NCBI RefSeq assembly: GCF_013155125.1
Contig: NZ_CP053564.1
Coordinates: 6,703,501-6,767,500 of the forward strand
Direction: 5' to 3'
Length of the DNA stretch: 64,000 nucleotides
DNA from: Pseudonocardia broussonetiae
GTDB lineage: Bacteria; Actinomycetota; Actinomycetes; Mycobacteriales; Pseudonocardiaceae
Shown: positions 42,804-50,448 of the stretch, one piece after another
How positions within the stretch are numbered: the stretch's first letter is position 1
How the letters are laid out: each line of letters starts with the position of its first letter
Made by a program: the position numbers and the translations under genes
Notes under the pieces: model-generated
The model's input: the letters and a program-made list of their open reading frames with translations, nothing else
Databases searched by the model: none
Told to the model about the DNA's origin: nothing

Positions 42804-43793
42804 TCAGAGGTCGAGGACGAGCCGGTCGCTGCGGGCGCGGGACACGCAGACGAACATGCACCCGCCCGCCCGGCGCTCGTCGTCGTCGAGCAGGGCGTCG
42901 CGGTGGTCGGGCTCGCCGGCGAGGACGGTGACCTCGCACGTGCCGCAGACGCCCTGGCGGCACGACGAGAGGACCTCCACGCCCACGTCGTCGAGCGCCT
43001 CGAGCACGGTCCGGTGCGGCGGGACGGTCAGGACGACGCCGGACCGCGCGAGCTCGACGTCGAACGGGGCCCGGCGCACCGGCGCCGCGGGCTCGGCGGC
43101 GACGAACCGCTCCGTGCGCAGGGCGTGCGGGGGCCAGGAGGAGCAGGCGGCCTGCACCGCGTCCAGGAGCGGGGCGGGGCCGCAGGCGTACACCGCCGTC
43201 CCGGGCGCCGGGGTGTCGAGGAAGCGGTGCAGGTCGGGATGGCCGGCCTCGTCCCGGGGAACGACCTCGACCCGGTCGCCGTAGCGGGACAGCTCGTCGA
43301 CGAACGCCATCGACGCCCGGCGCCGCCCGCCGTAGAGCAGCCGCCAGTCCGCGCCGAGCAGGTCCGCCTGCCGGACCATCGGCAGCAGGGGCGTGATGCC
43401 GATGCCGCCCGCCACGAACAGGTACCGGTCGGCGGGGACGAGCGCGAAGCGGTTCCGCGGCCCGCCCACCCCGACGAGGTCGCCGACCCGCAGCACGTCG
43501 TGGACGTACGCGGACCCGCCCCGGCCGGCCTCCTCGCGCAGCACCCCGATCCGGTAGGCGTGCGGGTCCCAGCGGTCCCCGCACAGCGAGTACTGGCGGG
43601 TCGTCCCGTCGGGCAGGACCAGGTCGATGTGGGCACCGGGCGTCCAGTCCGGCAGGCGGAGCCCGGACGGCGACGCCAGTTCCAGCGCGACCACCCCGTC
43701 GGCGACGACCGTCCTGGCCGTGACGCGCAGCGTGGCGGCGTCGGCGGCGGCCCCGCCCGTCGCCGGCCCGTCCGTGCTCGTGAGTGTGTGCAC
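42804..43793 (-). CDS. VanB/PDR-type reductase (FMN, NAD(P)H, C-terminal 2Fe-2S)
   Basis: 329 residues in phthalate-dioxygenase-reductase order. Flavin domain with TTRQYSLCGD (RxYSL motif) at about 87-96; nucleotide domain with FVAGGIGITPLLPMVRQ (about 127-143) and YACGPAPLLDAV; and a plant-type 2Fe-2S domain with CRQGVCGTC and a fourth Cys in GGCMFVCVS. It passes electrons one at a time from NAD(P)H to a terminal oxygenase. With the P450 as nearest partner it forms a split version of the P450-RhF/CYP116B arrangement. Start at GTG 43793 after GAGGAGG. Confidence 0.9.
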   Translation of the reverse strand: MHTLTSTDGPATGGAAADAATLRVTARTVVADGVVALELASPSGLRLPDWTPGAHIDLVLPDGTTRQYSLCGDRWDPHAYRIGVLREEAGRGGSAYVHDVLRVGDLVGVGGPRNRFALVPADRYLFVAGGIGITPLLPMVRQADLLGADWRLLYGGRRRASMAFVDELSRYGDRVEVVPRDEAGHPDLHRFLDTPAPGTAVYACGPAPLLDAVQAACSSWPPHALRTERFVAAEPAAPVRRAPFDVELARSGVVLTVPPHRTVLEALDDVGVEVLSSCRQGVCGTCEVTVLAGEPDHRDALLDDDERRAGGCMFVCVSRARSDRLVLDL

Positions 43794-43852
43794 CCGACCT
43801 CCTCGTCGTCCCGGGGAACGCTCCGGCAGGTCGCGCCGAGGGCGAAGCGTCT

Positions 43853-43867
43853 TCTCAATGGATGAGA
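43853..43867. promoter_or_regulatory. Palindrome between reductase/P450 unit and iclR
   Basis: TCTCA, ATGGA, TGAGA: a perfect 5-bp inverted repeat in the 117-bp divergent gap, 60 bp from the reductase start and 44 bp from the iclR start. IclR proteins bind sites of this size, so the IclR protein at 43911 is the likely binder. Confidence 0.5.
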
Positions 43868-43910
43868 GAGGTCGCTGGTCGTCGCTGCTCAGGGCGGCCA
43901 TGATGGCGAC

Positions 43911-44672
43911 GTGCCACGGACCGCGACCGGTGAGTCGTCCCTCGCGCGCGCCATCCGGATCCTCGCCGCGTTCACCCCGGACACCCCGTCGCTGACCGTC
44001 TCGGAGATCGCCCGCAGCGCGGGCCTGCACACCGCGACCGCCTCCCGCCTGATCGCCGAGCTCACCGCGCACGGGCTGCTCGAGCGCGGCCCCGACCGGC
44101 AGGTCCGCACCGGTGTGCGGCTGTGGGAGCTCGCCGTCCGGGCCTCGCCGACGCGGTCGTTGCGCGAGGCCGCCCTGCCCTATCTCGAGGACGTCCACGC
44201 CGTCGTCGGGCACCACGCGCAGCTCGGCGTGCTCGACGGCGACGACGTGCTGTTCGTCGAACGCCTCACCGCGCGCCACGCGGTGCTCAACTACTCCCGG
44301 ATCGCCGGCCGGCTGCCGCTGCACATCTCCTCGTCGGGGCACGTGCTCCTCGCCCACGGCCCGCCCGAGCTGCAGGAGCGCATCCTCGACGGCCCCCTCC
44401 CCCGCTACTCCGCGACCACGATCACCGACCCGCGGGCGCTGCGCGCGGCGCTCGCCGACACCCGGCGCCTGGGCTACGCCCTGGTCGAGGGCCACGTGCA
44501 CGAGGACGCGGCGGGCGTCGCCGTCCCGGTGCGCGACGCCCTCAACGCGGTGGTGGCCGCGCTGTCGGTGATCGTCCCGAACGACGGGCGCGCGCCGACC
44601 TACGTGCCCGCGCTCCTCGCCGCCGCCCGCGGGGTCGGCCGGTCCCTGGCCACGACCCGCTCGCCCCGCTAG
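43911..44672 (+). CDS. IclR family transcriptional regulator
   Basis: 253 residues. HTH at about 10-65 with VSEIARSAGLHTATASRLIAEL, and an effector domain with LPLHISSSGHVLLAHGPPEL and GYALVEGHVHEDAAGVAVPV. Start at GTG 43911. It is divergent from the VanB-type reductase/P450 unit with a palindrome between, and 71 bp upstream of the ThDP enzyme on the same strand, so it may regulate in both directions. It differs from the IclR protein at 40754 over most of its length. Probable inducers are aromatic acids. Confidence 0.9.
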   Translation: MPRTATGESSLARAIRILAAFTPDTPSLTVSEIARSAGLHTATASRLIAELTAHGLLERGPDRQVRTGVRLWELAVRASPTRSLREAALPYLEDVHAVVGHHAQLGVLDGDDVLFVERLTARHAVLNYSRIAGRLPLHISSSGHVLLAHGPPELQERILDGPLPRYSATTITDPRALRAALADTRRLGYALVEGHVHEDAAGVAVPVRDALNAVVAALSVIVPNDGRAPTYVPALLAAARGVGRSLATTRSPR

Positions 44673-44743
44673 GAGCGCGGCGGTCGTCCGCTCAACGGTC
44701 GACCGGGTTCCGCGCCCCGGACCCGCCGCCGACGATGCGACCC

Positions 44744-46441
44744 ATGGTCACCCCGTCAGCCACCGCACCGCACGCCGCCGCCGTCCACGACCGCCGCACC
44801 ACGACGGTCGCCGAGGCGGTCGGGCGGACCCTGGCGCACCTCGGTGTGCGCCGGGCCTTCGGGGTCGTGGGCAGCGGCAACTTCCACGTCACCAACGCCC
44901 TGGTCGCCGCGGGCGCGGAGTTCGTCGCGGCGCGGCACGAGCACGGGGCCGCGGTGATGGCGGACGCCTACGCGCGGGCCACCGGCGAGGTCACCGTCGC
45001 GAGCCTGCACCAGGGCTGCGGCCTCACCAACGCCCTCACCGGCATCACCGAGGCGGCCAAGAGCCGCACCCCGCTGCTGGTGGTCACCGGGGACACCTCG
45101 CCCACGCAGTCCGGGTCGAACTTCTGGATCGAGCAGGAGGCCGCCGTGCGCGCGGTCGGCGCGCACTCGGAGCGGGTCCACGGCGCGGCGACGGCGGTGG
45201 CCGACGCCGCGCGGGCGTACTGCCGGGCGCTGCTCGAGCGCCGCACGGTCGTGCTGCACCTCGCCCTCGACGTGCAGCAGCAGGAGCTGGGGTGGTCGCC
45301 CGGGGACGTGCCGGCGGTCCCCGAGCGCCTCGTGCCGACCGCCTCCGCGGAGGGCGTGCGGCGCCTGGCCGACCTGCTGGCGGACGCGCGCCGGCCGGTG
45401 CTGGTCGCCGGCCGCGGCGCGCTGCACGCCCGCGCGGAGATCGAGGGGCTCGCCGGGGCGGCCGGCGCCCTGCTCACCACCTCCGCGGTCGCGCGGGGCC
45501 TGTTCGCCGGCGACCCGTGGGACCTCGACGTGATGGGCGGCTTCGCCACCCCGACCGCGGCCGCGCTCGTCGCCGACGCGGACGTGGTGGTCGCGTTCGG
45601 CGCGGCGCTCAACCCGTGGACGACGCGGGCCGGGCAGCTGATCGGGCCCGGCGCCCGGGTGGCGCAGGTCGACCTCGACCTCGACGCCATCGGCCGCCAC
45701 CGCCCCGCCGACCTGGGCGTGCAGGGCGACAGCGCCACGACCGCCGCCGCGGTGGCCGTCGAGCTGACGAGCCGGGGCCGCGTCGGTCCGGGGTACCGGA
45801 CGGACGAGGTCGCCGAGCGCCTCGCGTCGGGCAGGCGGTGGCAGGACGAGCCGTTCGACGACACCTCCGACGGCAGCCGGATCGACCCGCGCACCCTGAC
45901 CATCGCCCTGGACCGGATGCTGCCCGCCGAGCGCGTCGTCGTGCCCGACGGCGGCAACTTCAACGGCTACCCCGCGATGTTCCTCGAGGTGCCCGACCAC
46001 CGCGGCTACTGCCTGCCGCTGGCGTTCCAGTCCATCGGCATGGCCCTGGCCGCGGCGATCGGGGCGGCGGTGGCGACGCCCGACCGGCTCACCGTGGCCG
46101 GGATCGGCGACGGCGGGTTCATGATGTGCCTGGCGGAGCTCGACACCGCCGTCCGCCTCGGCCTCCCGCTCGTCGTCGTCGTGTACGACGACGCGGCGTA
46201 CGGCGCCGAGGTCCACCACTTCCCCGGGTTCCCCCTGGACACCGTGGTGTTCCCGGACACCGACATCGCCGCGATCGCCCGCGGTTTCGGGTGCACCGGG
46301 GTCACGGTGCGCGCGGAGGAGGACCTCGGCCCGGTCCGGTCGTGGCTCGACGGGCCGCGGACCACACCGCTCGTCGTCGACGCCAAGATCAGCAGCTTCC
46401 CGTCCTGGGTGCTGGCGCACTCGTTCAGCGACGAGGACTAG
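44744..46441 (+). CDS. Thiamine-diphosphate-dependent enzyme (acetolactate synthase / benzoylformate decarboxylase family)
   Basis: 565 residues with the three-domain ThDP layout. The cofactor-activating Glu66 lies in ARHEHGAAVMADAYARATG. ThDP/Mg motif GDGGFMMCLAELDTAVRLG with the closing DDAAYG at about 454-485. The middle domain has DVVVAFGAALNPWT. Start shown at ATG 44744; ATG 44735 is also possible, neither with a clear ribosome site. In an aromatic-acid locus, benzoylformate-like or other 2-oxoacid decarboxylation is a reasonable guess, but carboligation cannot be excluded. A large subunit partner (IlvN) is absent, arguing against true acetolactate synthase. Confidence 0.85.
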   Translation: MVTPSATAPHAAAVHDRRTTTVAEAVGRTLAHLGVRRAFGVVGSGNFHVTNALVAAGAEFVAARHEHGAAVMADAYARATGEVTVASLHQGCGLTNALTGITEAAKSRTPLLVVTGDTSPTQSGSNFWIEQEAAVRAVGAHSERVHGAATAVADAARAYCRALLERRTVVLHLALDVQQQELGWSPGDVPAVPERLVPTASAEGVRRLADLLADARRPVLVAGRGALHARAEIEGLAGAAGALLTTSAVARGLFAGDPWDLDVMGGFATPTAAALVADADVVVAFGAALNPWTTRAGQLIGPGARVAQVDLDLDAIGRHRPADLGVQGDSATTAAAVAVELTSRGRVGPGYRTDEVAERLASGRRWQDEPFDDTSDGSRIDPRTLTIALDRMLPAERVVVPDGGNFNGYPAMFLEVPDHRGYCLPLAFQSIGMALAAAIGAAVATPDRLTVAGIGDGGFMMCLAELDTAVRLGLPLVVVVYDDAAYGAEVHHFPGFPLDTVVFPDTDIAAIARGFGCTGVTVRAEEDLGPVRSWLDGPRTTPLVVDAKISSFPSWVLAHSFSDED

Positions 46442-46459
46442 ACCGGCCGACGGCCGACC

Positions 46460-46924
46460 TCACAGCAGGACGACGACCGCGAGGAGGCCGGCCAGTGCGA
46501 CGGTCTGGAGGACGGCGCGGGGCGTGATCACGCCGTCCCAGCGCCGCTGGAGCTCGGCGGTGTCGGCGGGCACCGTGCGGGTGGCGGCCGCGGCGCGGAG
46601 CCGCTTGTTGATCGGCGCGCTGATGCGCAGGTAGATCACGAGCCAGGCGATCAGGGCGACGAGGGCCGCGGCACCGGCGAGGCGCGCCGGGCCGGTGCCC
46701 GCGGTGGCGGTGGCGGCCGCGGCGGCGACGATGGACAGCACGCCGGGCACCGGGAGCCGGCGGTCGCCGAACTCGTGGATCCGGCCGAGCAGGTCGGCCA
46801 CCGAGGAGTCGGCCGCGCCGGCGGCGGCGGGCCGCACGACCAGCGCGCAGAACAGGTCGGTGCCGTAGATGACGGCGGTGCTGAGGACGCCGACGAGTGC
46901 GGCGACGAGCGCGAACGTGGTCAT
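46460..46924 (-). CDS. Small membrane protein, DUF1772/anthrone-oxygenase-like
   Basis: 154 residues with four hydrophobic segments: FALVAALVGVLSTAVIYG, VPGVLSIVAAAAATATA, LAGAAALVALIAWLVIYL and LQTVALAGLLAVVVLL. The pattern INKRLR followed by RWD near residue 120-135 recalls DUF1772 proteins, a group that includes anthrone oxygenase-like enzymes. ATG 46924 overlaps the TetR stop by 4 bp. So it belongs to the operon SnoaL-TetR-membrane protein that lies behind the double operator at 48048-48082. Confidence 0.65.
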   Translation of the reverse strand: MTTFALVAALVGVLSTAVIYGTDLFCALVVRPAAAGAADSSVADLLGRIHEFGDRRLPVPGVLSIVAAAAATATAGTGPARLAGAAALVALIAWLVIYLRISAPINKRLRAAAATRTVPADTAELQRRWDGVITPRAVLQTVALAGLLAVVVLL

Positions 46925-47607
46925 GGCGGTGGTGTTCCTCGCGTGGGGGGTGGGGGCGGCGCGTCGTCGGACCGGAGGCGGGCGAGGCCGTCGGTCAGCG
47001 CGTCGTCGAGCAGGGCGTGCAGGCCGTCGCCGTCGGCGACGACGCGGCCCACGGCGCGCAGCGCGACGAGCCCGTGGGCGGTCGCCCACAGCCGCAGCAC
47101 CCGCGGCCCGGGCTCGGTGTCGCCGGCCGCGGTGAGCAGTGCGCCGAGGAGGTCGCCGACGGCCTGCCCGTCGTCCCAGGCGTCGGCGGCCGGGACGCGG
47201 ACGCCGTCGAGGCCGTACATGAGCTGGTAGAGCTCGGCCTCGGTCAGGGCGAAGTCGAGGTAGGCGTGCGCCGCGCGCCGGATCGCCGGGACCGCGGCGG
47301 TGTCGCCGTGCGCGGTCCCGTCGCCGGGTGCGGCGGCCGCCGCGGCCATGGCGTCGTGCAGGCGGCGGAACCCGTCGCGGACGAGGGCGAGGAGGATGTC
47401 GTCGCGGCCGGTGAAGTAGCGGTAGGCGAAGTTCGCCGAGTAGTCGATCTCGTCGGCGAGCCTGCGCATGGTCACCGCCTGCCACCCGTCCCGGCGGGCC
47501 ACGTCGTGCGCCGCGGCCAGGATCGTGTCGCGGGCGGCGGCGCGTTCCCGGTCCCGGCGCCGCTGCGCCGGCGTGGCCGCGGCCCGGTCCGGCCCGTCGG
47601 AGGTCAC
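46921..47607 (-). CDS. TetR/AcrR family transcriptional regulator
   Basis: 228 residues. HTH at about 25-72 (MRRLADEIDYSANFAYRYFTGRDDILLALV) and a C-terminal sensor domain with RAAHAYLDFALTEAELYQLMYGLDG, a common TetR C-terminal family. A Pro-rich tail ends the protein. Start at GTG 47607, overlapping the SnoaL-like gene stop. As the only regulator in the operon it is the natural ligand-responsive binder of the TGGTTAC-type double operator upstream of 48032 and would repress its own transcript. Confidence 0.88.
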   Translation of the reverse strand: MTSDGPDRAAATPAQRRRDRERAAARDTILAAAHDVARRDGWQAVTMRRLADEIDYSANFAYRYFTGRDDILLALVRDGFRRLHDAMAAAAAAPGDGTAHGDTAAVPAIRRAAHAYLDFALTEAELYQLMYGLDGVRVPAADAWDDGQAVGDLLGALLTAAGDTEPGPRVLRLWATAHGLVALRAVGRVVADGDGLHALLDDALTDGLARLRSDDAPPPPPTRGTPPP

Positions 47608-48032
47608 GCGCCCGGGCCCCGGCCGCCGTCCTCGCCGGTGAGCTGGGCGAGGAACCGGTCGGTGTCGAGCTGGTCCCAGTGCTCGACGGCCATCCCGTCG
47701 ACGACGCGCCAGATGTCGATGGAGTGCATGACGACCGGGCGCCCGGTGGGCGGCAGGCCCATGAACGGGCCCTGGAAGGTCGCGCGGTAGGTGAAGCGGC
47801 CCGCGACCCGGTCGCCGTCGACGAGGACGTCCTCGAGGGTCACCTCGGTGTCGGGGAACGCCGCGAACCAGCCGGTCCACAGGGCCCGGTTGGCCTCGCG
47901 GCCGTCGTCGGTCCAGGCGTTGTGGTTGACGTAGTCCTCGGCGACGAACCCGTCGACGGCGTCCGGGTCGTGGCCGTTCATCAGGTCGGCGAACGCGTGG
48001 GCGACGGTGGCGGGGAGGTTCTGACTGGTCAT
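47604..48032 (-). CDS. SnoaL-like ester cyclase family protein
   Basis: 142-residue alpha+beta-barrel protein. AFADLMNGHDPDAVDGFVAEDYVNHN at the N-terminus and MHSIDIWRVVDGMAVEHWDQLD at the C-terminus are typical of the SnoaL/ester-cyclase group, where the His and Asp of the end motif sit in the pocket. Many such proteins are uncharacterised, some isomerise or cyclise small polyketide-like molecules. ATG 48032 lies 16 bp from the first operator half-site. It is the first gene of a three-gene operon. Confidence 0.85.
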   Translation of the reverse strand: MTSQNLPATVAHAFADLMNGHDPDAVDGFVAEDYVNHNAWTDDGREANRALWTGWFAAFPDTEVTLEDVLVDGDRVAGRFTYRATFQGPFMGLPPTGRPVVMHSIDIWRVVDGMAVEHWDQLDTDRFLAQLTGEDGGRGPGA

Positions 48033-48047
48033 GGCGCGCCTCTCGGT

Positions 48048-48082
48048 TGGTTACTGTGTAACCAGTGTGTACGCCGTAACCA
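48048..48082. promoter_or_regulatory. Two tandem 17-bp TetR operators
   Basis: Site 1 (48048-48064): TGGTTAC-TGT-GTAACCA, perfect 7-bp arms. Site 2 (48066-48082): TGTGTAC-GCC-GTAACCA, the same right arm and 5 of 7 positions in the left arm. Centres lie 18 bp apart, immediately upstream of the operon start at 48032. The TetR protein at 46921 is the likely binder, as two dimers. Confidence 0.7.
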
Positions 48083-48109
48083 GACGAGAGCGAGGAGAGG
48101 TGGCGCAGG

Positions 48110-48475
48110 TCACACCCCGGCCCGGCGCATGGCCAGCACCGCGACGGTGTCCCCCGTGCTGGCCAGGCACATCGCCACGGCGAACCCGCGGGCCCGCCCG
48201 GGCAGCGTGGTGCCGCGCAGCACGTACGCGGCCATCGCCAGGTTCGTGGCGGCCCGGACGGCCAGCCACGCCCAGCGCGGCCGTCCGCCGAGCAGGGCGG
48301 GCACCAGCGCGAGGTCGACGACGCCCAGGGCGCGGGCGGGACCCGTCGCGGACACCCCGATCAGCGGGCCGATGCGGTCGGGCGCCAGCAGCAGCCCGGC
48401 CCCGGCCACCGTGGTGACCGCGGCGACGACACCGGTGGCCCGCTCCCCCTGCTCGGCCGTCACTCCGTTGATCAT
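48110..48475 (-). CDS. Small membrane protein, DUF4267-like
   Basis: 121 residues with hydrophobic stretches at about 13-32 (ATGVVAAVTTVAGAGLLLAP), 48-62, 68-85 and 94-112. GPARALGVVDLALVPALLGGRPRWAWLAVRA is the most conserved-looking part. No catalytic residues are recognised. It ends about 30 bp from the double operator of the SnoaL operon and starts 27 bp from the crotonase gene, from which it may be read through. Function unknown. Confidence 0.65.
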   Translation of the reverse strand: MINGVTAEQGERATGVVAAVTTVAGAGLLLAPDRIGPLIGVSATGPARALGVVDLALVPALLGGRPRWAWLAVRAATNLAMAAYVLRGTTLPGRARGFAVAMCLASTGDTVAVLAMRRAGV

Positions 48476-48502
48476 GTCTCTCCTCGGGACTCGTCGTGCA
48501 GG

Positions 48503-49267
48503 TCAGGGCCGGGTGGTCGGGCTGCTGAGCATCGCGCGCACGCACTCGACCTGCGCGGTCGCCGCCAGCCGGAGGCTGCGGGCGGGGTCGGGCTCGCGCG
48601 TCGCCTCCTTCGCGCGGGCGAGCGCCAGTCGCGGCGCGGCGGCGAGGCGCTCGGCGTAGGCGAGCGCCTCGGCCTCCAGGTCGGCAGCGGGCACCGCCCG
48701 CAGGGCCAGGCCCAGCTCGACCGCCTCCGTCCCGCTGAACCGCCGGGCGGTGAGGATCAGGTCCAGCGCCCGTTCGAGCCCGACCAGCCGCGGCAGGTCC
48801 GTCGTGGCGCCGAGGTCGGGAACCGCCCCGAGTCCGAGCTCGGCGACGGCGAGGACGGCGTCCTCGGCCACGATGCGGACGTCGCAGGACAGCGCGAGCT
48901 GGAGCCCCGCCCCGAGGGCGGCGCCGTGCACCGCCGCCACGACCGGGAAGGGGGCGCGCGAGAGCCACCGGAAGTCCGCCTGCGCCTGCTCGGTGACGGC
49001 CAGGCCCTCGCCCGGGTCGGTCGTGGCGATCCGGTGCAGCAGGCCGCCCGGCCGTCGCTCGTCCAGGTCGAGCCCGGAGCTGAACGACGGTCCGTCCCCG
49101 GTGAGGACGGCGACCCGGACGGCGGGGTCGGCGACGAGGGCGTCGGTCGCCTCGCGCAGCTCCCGCCACATCCCGGGGGTCTGGGCGTTGTGCCGGTCCG
49201 GCCGGTCCAGCACGATCCGCGCCACGGCGCCGTCGTGCTCGACGCGGACGGTCGCCGCGGCGCTCAT
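48503..49267 (-). CDS. Enoyl-CoA hydratase/isomerase (crotonase) family
   Basis: 254 residues. Oxyanion-hole elements SFSSGLDLDE and HGAALGAGLQLALSCDVRIVAED are present. Of the two catalytic Glu residues of true hydratases, the second (AVAELGLG) is present. The first, in the GGCEL-type motif, is replaced by Gln (GLQL). Hydration may therefore be lost and isomerisation or another crotonase reaction is possible. ATG 49267 overlaps the thiolase stop, so the two are translated together. It is the last gene of the operon that begins at 54097. Confidence 0.88.
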   Translation of the reverse strand: MSAAATVRVEHDGAVARIVLDRPDRHNAQTPGMWRELREATDALVADPAVRVAVLTGDGPSFSSGLDLDERRPGGLLHRIATTDPGEGLAVTEQAQADFRWLSRAPFPVVAAVHGAALGAGLQLALSCDVRIVAEDAVLAVAELGLGAVPDLGATTDLPRLVGLERALDLILTARRFSGTEAVELGLALRAVPAADLEAEALAYAERLAAAPRLALARAKEATREPDPARSLRLAATAQVECVRAMLSSPTTRP

Positions 49268-50448
49268 CGGGCCGTCCCCAGGATCGTCACGGTCGCCGCC
49301 GCGGCGTCGGGGCCGACGTAGCCGCCCGCGTTCTCCGCGAGGCCGATCCGGGCCCCGTCGACCTGCCGTGCGCCGCACCGCCCCCTCAGCTGGTCGGCCA
49401 GCTCCACGAGCTGCCCGAGCCCGGTCGCGCCGACGGGGTGCCCCTTGCTGCCGAGCCCGCCGCTGGGGTTGATCGGGATGCGGCCGCCCAGGGTCGTCGC
49501 CCCGTCCCGCAGCAGCCCGGTCGCACCGCCCGGCGGGCACAGGCCGAGCTCCTCGGTGACGATCAGCTCGGCCGGGGAGGCGGCGTCGTGGCACTCGACG
49601 ACGTCGACGTCCCCGGGGCCGAGACCCGCCATCGCGTAGGCGCGCTCCGCCGTGCGCGGCACGAGCTCCCCGTAGACCCCCGCCCGGCCGGCACCGATCA
49701 CGGTGGCCAGCAGGCGGACCGGCTCCGCGCCCCACCGCTGCGCCCTCTCCGGCGTCGTGAGGACCGCCGCGGCGGCGCCGTCGGACATCGGTGCGCACAT
49801 CAGCAGGGTCAGGTCGCCGCTGATCCGGCGGGCGGCCAGGACCTCGTCGACGGTCAGGGCGCCGCCGTACTGCGCCTTCGGGTTGAGGGCGCCGTGGGCG
49901 TGGTTCTTCACCGCGATCCGGGCGAAGTCCTCCGGCGTGGCGTCCGTGCGGTCGCGGTACCACTGCGCGTACCGGGCGTAGATGTCCATGAAGACCGAGC
50001 CCGAGCCCGCGCTGCCGAGCTCGGCGCGGATCTCCTCGAGGCGGTCCTGGTCGAGCGCCGACAGCATGGCGGCGAACGCGCGGGTCCGGTCGGTGTGGTT
50101 GAGCTTCTCCGCCCCGACGGCCACCGCGACGTCCACCTGGCCCGAGGCGACCGCGAGCCACGCCTGGTTCACCGCCGTCGACCCGGAGGCGCAGGCGTTC
50201 TCGACGTTGATCAGCGGCACGCCCTCGAGCCCGCTGCCCCGCACGGCGTGCTGGCCGCGGACGGACTCCTGCCCCTGGACCAGGCCCGCCCCGCTGTTGC
50301 TGTAGAGGACGACCTCGACGTCCCCGGCCTCGGCGCCGGCGTCCCGGAACGCCGCCCCGGTCGCCTCCCCGACCAGCGAGGGGAACGTGCGGTCGACGAA
50401 CCTGCCGAACTCGGTCATCCCGACGCCGGCGACCACGACGTCCCTCAT
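49264..50448 (-). CDS. SCP-x-type thiolase (lipid-transfer/acetyl-CoA acetyltransferase family)
   Basis: 394 residues. The nucleophile Cys is in VENACASGSTAVNQAW (about residue 86). The other active-site residues are in CAPMSDGAAAAVL, VVECHDAASPAELIVTEELG and NPSGGLGSKGHPVGATGLGQ (His). It carries out thiolytic cleavage of steroid- or aryl-type 3-ketoacyl-CoAs in related systems. Such proteins usually need a small DUF35 OB-fold partner, which is not encoded next to it here. The intact copy here contrasts with the deleted one at 32660. It overlaps both neighbours by 4 bp. Confidence 0.9.
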   Translation of the reverse strand: MRDVVVAGVGMTEFGRFVDRTFPSLVGEATGAAFRDAGAEAGDVEVVLYSNSGAGLVQGQESVRGQHAVRGSGLEGVPLINVENACASGSTAVNQAWLAVASGQVDVAVAVGAEKLNHTDRTRAFAAMLSALDQDRLEEIRAELGSAGSGSVFMDIYARYAQWYRDRTDATPEDFARIAVKNHAHGALNPKAQYGGALTVDEVLAARRISGDLTLLMCAPMSDGAAAAVLTTPERAQRWGAEPVRLLATVIGAGRAGVYGELVPRTAERAYAMAGLGPGDVDVVECHDAASPAELIVTEELGLCPPGGATGLLRDGATTLGGRIPINPSGGLGSKGHPVGATGLGQLVELADQLRGRCGARQVDGARIGLAENAGGYVGPDAAAATVTILGTAR

